The position numbers were made by a program, and so were the translations under genes. A DNA stretch of 64,000 nucleotides from Heligmosomoides polygyrus polygyrus (Eukaryota > Nematoda > Chromadorea > Rhabditida > Heligmosomidae), in assembly GCA_947396885.1 (NCBI GenBank), contig OX377201.1:21987923-22051922 (forward strand), written 5' to 3'. Positions 35,601 through 44,600 of the stretch are shown piece by piece; position 1 is the stretch's first letter, and each line of letters starts with the position of its first letter. The notes under the pieces were generated by a model. The model was given only the letters and a program-made list of their open reading frames with translations. It searched no databases and was not told the DNA's origin.

Positions 35601-38600
35601 GACGCGAAAGAATTTGAATTTCTCTGTGCTCGTCGCATCGCCCATCGCTCTGCAAGGGAGCGCGACGGCGATCCGTCCAGGATCAACGCTAAACACCGCG
35701 CGCGGCGCGAAAAAGTATGCCATGCCCGCGATGGGCGCGGGAAGCCATCGCGCATGCCGACCGCCACTGTTGCGGCGGCCGCGGCGAGGTTTTCTTTGAC
35801 TATTCGGCCGCGTGCGGCGGAATGGCCATGAACTGAGCGCCGCGATGGCGTCGCGGCGATGGAAGTATGCCCCCGGCCAAACGTTGTGCGTGGGGGTTAT
35901 TTCGGGTGCTGATCACGAATTTGGCATCAGTTTTCGACTTGCTTAATCTGGAAATCAGCAATTCTCAGAGCTCAATAAACGTAAATGACGTTCGTTCCCA
36001 AGTTTTGTCCAAAATGTGAATGGGGTGAAGGGTCTCACTGACGATAAATCGCAAAATGCAAAAACGCCAGCGTAGGCGAGAATCGAACCCACGACCACGC
36101 GAATACACTGTCCACTGCGCCAGCCGACCAGATTCGGTGGGTGAAGCAGGGCGTAATGAACTTTGAGCTCACGCTTTCACACGCCTTTTTCCGACCATAG
36201 AAGGACATTCCGAAAAATTAACTATGGTTTTCTACTAATAACACGAGGTGCCTACATCGTGTAAAAATTCCATCGCAAATGCTCACCGCAATTTTTAAGC
36301 CTCATCTAGAATAGCAGCCTCCCTTCGTGATCCTTTCTAACTTTCCCCACTAGACGTAGTTAAGATGCTCATCCTGCGGAAACCATGAAAGATGCTCATA
36401 CTGCGGAAACCAAGACATTGATGGTAGCTACAATTGAGGATGAGAAATCATTATTACGATGGAGCCACTAAGAAGCCGCCAGTGCAGCGTCAGTGCGCTT
36501 CGAACACGACCGCGTGTGCTTTAGCAAGCGGTCGACCCACTTGATTGATAGGCTCGATTCTATATGCATTCTTCATTGCGCACTCCAAAGGCTAACTGGA
36601 CAGTCTTAAGCCCTTGGTATCCCTAGTATAGTTCCTAGTCCCGGCTCTGCCATTACACTATTCATATTACTTCCTTTCTTGCTCTTTTCATCCCCATAGA
36701 ACTTAGTTTCCAAAAACTGTGTTTCTCTAAATTCTTCACTTTATTTACTCGATTCTCTCTTGAGATGACCAATTCCCGTTTCTCAGACCGTAATAAGAAC
36801 ATCTTGAGATACAAAAGGTCTCGAAGAAGAATTAACCAACCACTAAGTCAATCGCCTTTGTTTACGCCGATATTGAATGAACTCAAAGACCCGAATTCCA
36901 AATAAGCATGACAAACATTTCAGGTGGCCCTGCATCTACGACGGGATGAGCCTTGTTTGGACTTTTTTCAAAAAATACAAAAGTGAAAAAGGCGAAGAAA
37001 ATGCCGTGTGTTCGATCTGCTCCAGAACATTGAAAGTTCGCAAATCGAAAACAACGACTAACCTGCTTTCTCACTTGAGAGAAAACCACAACGATCAACT
37101 AAACGCTGCGAAAGCGTCAACTCGCTCAAAGAGCAATGATCCGAGTGGAAGCCAGCACTCGCTGGACTACCTAATCAGAAGAAAATTGAGCAAATCTAGG
37201 AAAGAAACGCTAGACAAGAAGGTTGCAAGGTTCATTGCAAACGGGTCACTCCCGTTGGATGTCGTTTCGCTTCAGTCGTTCAGAGACTTGATGGTTTCCT
37301 TAAATCCAGCTTATTCTCCTCCTGCGAGGAAAAAACTTTTGTCCGTAATGAAAGCTGAAGTGGAAGCTCACGACCATAAAGCGAAAGCAATAATTTTAAA
37401 GAGTGAATATAAAATTGCTATAACCCTTGACACCTGGACTTCCGTTAATGCCAACTGCTCGATGTTAGCGATTACGGCCCATGTTGCGAACGAAGCTTTT
37501 GCCGAAAGGAGCAACCTATTGCTTGACTGTATCTCACTGGAAGAGGAAAGGTGAGGAGTAAGAGTCGACTAGCTAACTTTATGTTGAGGTTTTCCTGTTT
37601 AGCCACACCACAGTGCAGATAGAAGAAAAAATACGTGAATGTTTCCGTCGTCTTGATATTGACGTATCGAGCGTGAAGTTTTTCGTAGCCGATGGAGCTA
37701 CTGTAATGAAATCCGCTGCCTCAAATCTCAACGTCAAATAGTGAGTTAATGTGGGTTTAGTCCTTGCTTTTAATAAACGAGTTCGTCCTTTTCAGTGTTC
37801 AGTGCTGTGCGCATGTAATTAATTTGGCGGCAAAAGCTGCTATGGAGTTGGAATGTGCCAAGAAGGCAGTGCAGAAAGTTAAAAAAGTAGTTTCGAGATT
37901 GAATCGTAGCGGAAAGGCGAAGGCTGTGTACAAGAGGTACCCCAGATTGTCAGTTTTTGCCCAGTGTAACTCAAAAAGAAATCTTTTGTAGGTTTTTACA
38001 AGAGGCGAACCTGCCGAATGTTTTACCTTCTTCGGATTGCCCGACTAGATGGGGTTCTACTTACACCATGATCTGCGACGTGCTAAACTCTGTAGGTTTC
38101 CTCCTTTGGTACACTAATTGATTTTGTATCCTTTTGGCATTACAGCTGCCTGCCATTGAAAACATCGTCAACCATCTCAGTATGACGCCGTTTGAGAAAG
38201 AAGAACTAAGGTTCTTGGAAGCAATCCAGTGTTTTCTGGCACCTTTCTATACAGTGACGAAACAGGTTGTGCTTTGTTGTTTTCATTAGCTACAATAACA
38301 CAAAAAGCCCACGCAATTTGTACTAGTTTCAGGTATGTCGCCAGAATTCGTGCATTTCGATGTACATTGCAGTAGGAAAAATTCTTATCGCTTCGACAAA
38401 AAAGTTAGCCGTTTTTTATTCATTCCACTTGCTGTGAGATCAGATCGCTTAACTTTTAGAAGCTGTATGAGCGCCAAACGAGAAGCGAAGCAGTTCGGTG
38501 ATATGTTGCTGTCCAAACTGAGACATTACTTTGATGAGTGGTTCAAGGACGAGACCCTCTGGGTGGCGTCCTTCATGGACCCGCGTTTCGCTTTTCTGGA

Positions 38601-41600
38601 TACCGTGCTCTCGATGGAAGCATGGAGGGAGACTGTAGAGAGGCTGAAGAGAACAAAAGGTTGGACAAAATGTGGTGGTAGTCATATAAGCCTTCAAGAA
38701 ATAGTTTAGTGCCTTCAACAATGGATAAGTCCGATTGTTCTCCTTCGCCAAGTGCTTGTAAGGACCTGCCTGTCTGGAATGTGCTGAAGGAGACCGAAAC
38801 ATCTGGATTTGATAAATCCAACACTAAGGACGATGAATTCGAAGTATGTTTGGAAAAAGGGCACCAAAAAAAAATTCATCTACTCAAAGGCTTTGTTACA
38901 GATTGAGATCCAGCAGTATGCAATCGCGCTTAAAAGAGCCAGACCTGAGTTCGATTCGGATCCATTTAAGTGGTGGCGGAGTCATCGTCATAAATTTCCA
39001 AATATTTATAAGATGGTTCCTGAATATTTGGTCTCCCCCGCTTCGTCGGTCGACTGTGAACGATTGCTCAGGTTAACGCACATAGTAAGGTGATGAGGAA
39101 GAAACAACTATCTTCCCGTTTTCAGTCTTGAGGGTATTATTTACGGAAACAAAAGAAGAGGAAGATTAAGGGGAGAAAACGCCCGGCTCCTTTTGATGAT
39201 CAAGGCACAAGGAAATGAAGAGATTGGAAGGTGAGTTCATTATTTTCAGGTAGAGTGAGAGGCCTTCTAGAAGATGGTCGGCTTTGGTGGACTTCCCAAA
39301 GTGGCTTCTTGAATAATGCATACGCAATATTTCAATGACGATTTTTCTAGAGTGAGCAAGGCATGGAGCCCAGCTGAGGCGAAAAGGTATGGCGCTCCTC
39401 CCAAAATGGCTAGCTTGTTCGGAGACGTAAGTGGGAGTTCCTCCAGCGATGAAGAAAGCGTTCTTTCTTCTGACGAAGAAAAGTCATCGGAATCGTCGTC
39501 ATGAAATCATAATGAAAGCGTAGATTTGTCGCCAAGTATGATTTATAGCTTTTCAGTGTATTTGTAATTTTTGGAAATTGTGTTTATGCAGGCCCATATT
39601 TGCTTTTAATGACATACCGCGTTTTAGATTACGTTTATTTCTGTATTTGCTTTACGAGGGTCATTAGAAGCCGCAGAATGTTGACAATTTCAACCAAAGA
39701 AATCGTTATTGATAAATTTTGTGGCACTATGTCAGTTATGCGTTACGGCCGGAATTCATTAAGATTAGAAGAGTTTGGATTTGAAAATTGAAGACACTAT
39801 CTTACAGAAGAAATTAGAAAAGGCGTTTAGCCCAGTGCCCAATTTCAATTCAAATACATCAGTCATATACTTCGGGCCGAATCCAATAATTTCGAACGAA
39901 TATTCGAATAATCATCATTCAAATATTCGATGAGGCCCAAAATTCGAAAATATTCATTATTCGAATATTCGATGAGGCCCAAAATTCGAATATATTCATT
40001 ATTCGATTATTCGAATAATGAATATTTTCGAATATTCGAATAATGTGGCGCAAAATTCGAAAATATTTATTATTCGAACATTTGATGAGGCCCAAAATTC
40101 GAGTATATTCATTATTCGATTATTCGACAAGGTCAAAAATTATAATATGCTCATTATTCGAATATTCGGTTTTTCATAAAACCGAATATATTTGATTATT
40201 CGTTTATTCGAACAAATTTTGGAAGGACACAAGTATACTACACATGTGACACCCTGCGTATAACGACCGATGCTAGACGGAAGCGCGGATTTCTTAAAAT
40301 TTTTACACTTGTAGTCCAAGCGCTTTTCTCGACGTCCACCTGATCGCCACAAATCTTCAAAAAGAACTCGCTCTTTTTACAGTATTTTCTCTGTATGCGT
40401 TGATCGTGTATAATGAATAAATATAAATACCATATTATGTACAGGGTGCGTAGAAAGTATTGACGTACTAAACGTAAACGTTAGAAATAACAACAGAAAA
40501 TGTCAACAATGATCTAATGAACAGAATAGCATCACTTGTATTTTATATGGGCTTCTTTGCTGCGAATGCAGGGGCGAAGACGCCGAGGAAAGGCATCGGC
40601 GGTGCGCCGCAAGTAGTCCATGTCGATTTCGTTCCATGCTTTGACCAGATCGTCCTTCACTGACTTCATACTTTAGTGGGAAGCTTTGCAAGCCTTGTTC
40701 TCTAAGGCTTCCCATTTAGAGTAATTCAGCGAATCCGGTCTATACAGAGGTCATTCCTCTAACGAAATGAAGTCCTTCAAGTTGGCGCGGCACCGGTCCT
40801 GGACAATCCTCGACTCTGCGGAGGAGTCTAATCCTGCTGGACGTTAAATGGCTTACTCTCAAAGTGGGATTCGAGCCAAGAAACCAGCTGCTTCTTCAGG
40901 ACATTAATACAGACAGTTCTACTGATTTATCTTCACTCCTATATCCACGAAAACGAGAGGCGCTTGTGATGAATGCACAAACATGATACTGGCTGGATGC
41001 GCCTTCCTTGCAGCGAGCCCTCTTCCAGAATTAGCACTTTGAAGGTCCTTGAAGAGAATGTAACACTTTTACATGTTGAATGCACACAAGTATCAAGTCA
41101 CTGAAGGTCAAAGCATAGAACGAAATCGACGTGGACTACTTGCGGCGCCGTCGATGCTTTTCCTCGGCGTCTTCGCCCCTGCATTCGCAGCAAAGAGGCC
41201 CCTATAAAATACAAGTGATAATCCTAATCTGTTCGCTAGATTCTTCTTCTTCTCCTGAGCGTTTAGTCCCGCGCAGTCGCAGGGTCCGCTGTTCTTGTGA
41301 TCTGTCGCCACCTCATCCTATCAAGGGCGTCATCTGCCGTGGCGCCGACTTCGGCGAGATCTCTCTTGATGACGTCCTTCCATCTTTTCCTAGGCGCTCC
41401 TCTCGGACGCTTTCCGGGTGCCTCGTAATCTAGGGCCAACCTTACGGGGTGATTCTCTGGCCTTCTGAGGACGTGTCCGTACCACCTTAGGCGCTGCTCC
41501 CTCATCTTCAGCTGGATTGGGGCAGTCTTCATCACTGCCCTAACATCCTCGTTTCGCACCCTGTCCCGACGGGTCCATCCACATGCCCACCTCAGCATCC

Positions 41601-44600
41601 TCATCTCTGCCGCGTGCAGTTGCCGCTCCTGCGCCTTACCCAGGGCCCAGCACTCACTGCCGTAGAGGAGGGCAGGTCTTACAACTGTTCTATAGAGCTT
41701 GCCTTTGAGCGTCCTGGAGCATCTACGGTCGCAGAGGATCCCTGTGGACTCCCTCCACTTGAGCCAGGCTGCGTTTATCCGTCCCCTGACCGCCTGGTCC
41801 ACACTTCCTTCCTCGGATAGGTCACTTCCGAGGTAGCGGAATTCTTCCACCTTCTCGATCGTTTCCCCTTGGCAGTCTAGGATCGATCCAGCGCACTGCT
41901 CAGAGCTGATGAACTTCGTCTTCTTCACGTTCAGCCGTAGGCCGTTGTCCGCAAGGGCTCTCTGCCACAGCTGCACCTTCTCCTCCAGCTCCTCCTGGTT
42001 GTCGGCTACTAGGGCGATGTCGTCCGCGTAGAGGATCGTTCTGAGAGGGTCTTTCTCAAGGTGGTTCACTATAGAGTCAAGCGTCAGCAGGAAGAGGAAC
42101 GGGCTCAGAGCCGACCCTTGGTGTACCCCCACTGTGATGTCCACTTTCCTTGTCACCCCGTGTGGAGTTCGTATCGCCGCTTTCGAGCCCTCGTACATGT
42201 CCCTTATGACCGTGATCAGACGTTCCGGAACACCCCTCCCTCGAAGGGAATTCCAGATTACGGTCCGAGCTAGCCTGTCGTAGGCCTTCTCCAGATCCAG
42301 GAATGCCAGGTAGTAGGGTTTTCGTTTCTCCCGATATTTCTCCATCACCTGACGAGCGATGAAGATGGCGTCTGTGGTGGATCTCTCAGGCATGAAGCCC
42401 CACTGCACCTGGGAGATGGGTACCATCTCCCTCAGCCTTGAGTCTACCAGTCGTTCGTAGATCTTCATCGTGTGTGAGATCAGTTTGATCCCTCGGTAGT
42501 TGGAGCATTCGGAAGCGTCTCCCTTCTGCTTGAAGATGGGGACTATGGTGCTGTTCCTCCAGTCATCCGGCATCTTACCTTCTTTCGTGATTCTGTTGAG
42601 GAACTGCGTCAGCCAGTTGATTCCGAGGTTCCCGAGCACCTTCCAAGCCTCTACTGGCACACCGTCAGGCCCTGCTGCCTTTCCGAGTTTCATCTTCCGT
42701 ATGGCCTTGCGAACCTCTTCTTGCGTCCAGGGTGTGATGGGTCCTTCCGTTGGCTGTTCTTCCTCGGACTCCCGACGAGGGAACTCCTCGTTCAGGAGTT
42801 CCTTGAAGTACTCCTCCCATCTCTCTCTGACCTCGACCGGCTTCCGTAACACTCTACCGTCAGCACTCTTCACAGTCTTCACTACTCGAATGTCGAGGCT
42901 AGCTCTATGACGCGCCTTGGCCAGGCGGATGGCGAACTTCTCTCCCTCTGGCCCATCTAGTTTCTCGTACAGGGCATCCATTTCCGCGTTCTTTGCCTTC
43001 GCTACAGCTGTTTTTGCCAGCCTCTTCAGCTTCCTGTAGGCTGTGAGATGCTCGGGTGCCCTCGTCTTTTGCCACAGCTTGTAGGCCTCCTTCTTCCTCT
43101 TCACCGCAGCCTGCACCTCTTCGTTCCAGAACCATGCCGATTTATTCCCTCTGGTTCCTCCCTTTGTTTCTCCCAGGGTTTCCCTGGCACATCTCAGGAT
43201 TGTTTCGGCTACCCTCCTCCAGGTCTCATTCACGGGACCAGCTGGATCTGGAAGGCCTGCTTCGAGCACTGCCCTTCGTAGCTCGTTCCGCTCTGAACCC
43301 CGCAGTCTCCACCATCGGATCCTGGGTTCCGTCCTCACTTTGGGCCTGGTGGGTAGAGGTATGCTAAGGTCGGCTACCAAGGGTCTGTGCTGTGATGCCA
43401 CGTCTTCTCCCGGAATGACCTTCACATTCCGGACTGTTTTCAGGGCAGCCCTTCGAACCAGGATGTGGTCGACCTCAGTTCTTCTTCCTCCGCTAGCATA
43501 GGTCACCTTCTGGCTCTCCCTCTTCGCGAAGAAGGTGCTACAGACAGCCAGGTCGTGGGCGATAGCCAGATCCAGAATTCGTTCTCCATCCGGGTTTACC
43601 AGGCCGATCCCTTTTCCTCCATGAACCCTTTCCACTCCTCTTCTGCCACTCCCCACATGCCCGTTCATGTCCCCTGCTATGGAGAGGTAGTCGCCTTCTG
43701 GTACGGACCTTATGGCTTCCTCGAGCGAGAGGTAGAAGTCATCAATCTGTTCGCTAGATTATTGTCGACATTTTGTATATAAACTTATCAAATTTTATGA
43801 TGTGTTGCTATTTCTAACCTTTAGGTTTAGTGCGTCAATACTTTTTACGCACCCTGTATATGTATAGTAAAGCGTTAAGAGCTATGGAACCACACCACGA
43901 CCGTCTTTAACGTGCATGGGATTCAGATGATCGTCGACGGAGGAAAGGCAATCAATACCGATCGATATTATCAAAGGGAGGCCTTCGCTGCGGGGGGAAG
44001 CATTAAATATCGATCGGTCATATCCATTTTTCCTCGGGAGGGTCTGGATGGCTTCATACTGTAAAACTACTCACGTGAGGTTTTGCAAGGTTGGAACCTA
44101 ATAAGGTTCTCAAATATTGTCTTCTGCACTGCTAGAGTGGGAAGAATGCTGTAATTAGAGCACCAATCAGAGCGACTAACCTAATTTAAGGTGTCATTTA
44201 TCTTCATAAAGCTGTAAATTGAAGAAGGAGTACTTCCGCTGGACTTATGGGAGATGAACGTTCACTGTTTGAGCGTGCCGACTGTTGAACATAATGAGGC
44301 AATTTGGCACCCAACTGGTGTGCATTTTGCCCAATTTCCAGTCTCATAAAGTGGTTAGCAATACCGATACGCTGAAAGCCAACATCTTTAGCCATCTAGT
44401 TTAAGGACTGTTGTTCGTCGTTTACATCTGCTTTTTTCAATGTTATGCTCACCTAAAGTGGGTTTGCCTGGCCCTTGTTTTCTATTCAAACTCTTTAAAT
44501 CCTAGCAAAACTCGCTCTGTAGTTCTCGCTTTGCCTCTTCTTCCTCTGCCTTACTTCACTTCTAACCAAAGTTATTATGTTTGGATATGCGAAGGACTGT

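Larger units (their letters stand above)
40442..43856 (-). mobile_element. Tc1/mariner-type element with long inverted ends, split by an RTE LINE
   Basis: Ends CAGGGTGCGTAGAAAGTATT and CAGGGTGCGTAAAAAGTATT with TA on both sides. The left end (40,500-40,760, reverse) encodes the transposase C-terminus: RPDSLNYSKWEALENKAC, then LVKAWNEIDMDYLRR and PCIRSKEAHIKYK. The right end (41,100-41,225, forward) repeats the same C-terminal codons inverted, so the ends are mirror copies reaching into coding sequence. 40,760-41,100 is degraded reverse transposase. A LINE occupies 41,243-43,743. Catalytic core not intact. Confidence 0.8.

Noticed and set aside
35528..35831. Overlapping Arg/Ala-rich frames on both strands
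   Set aside because: Confined to the GC-rich core of an inverted-repeat element; all frames are open because stop codons are rare in GC-rich DNA.
39866..40235. Terminal region of the hAT element
   Set aside because: The block shares its start with an unrelated locus at 30,370 and no matching inverted sequence was found 5' of the transposase gene.
44204..44395. 63-codon reverse frame
   Set aside because: Looks protein-like in composition but I recognise no family and see no splice sites; left uncalled.
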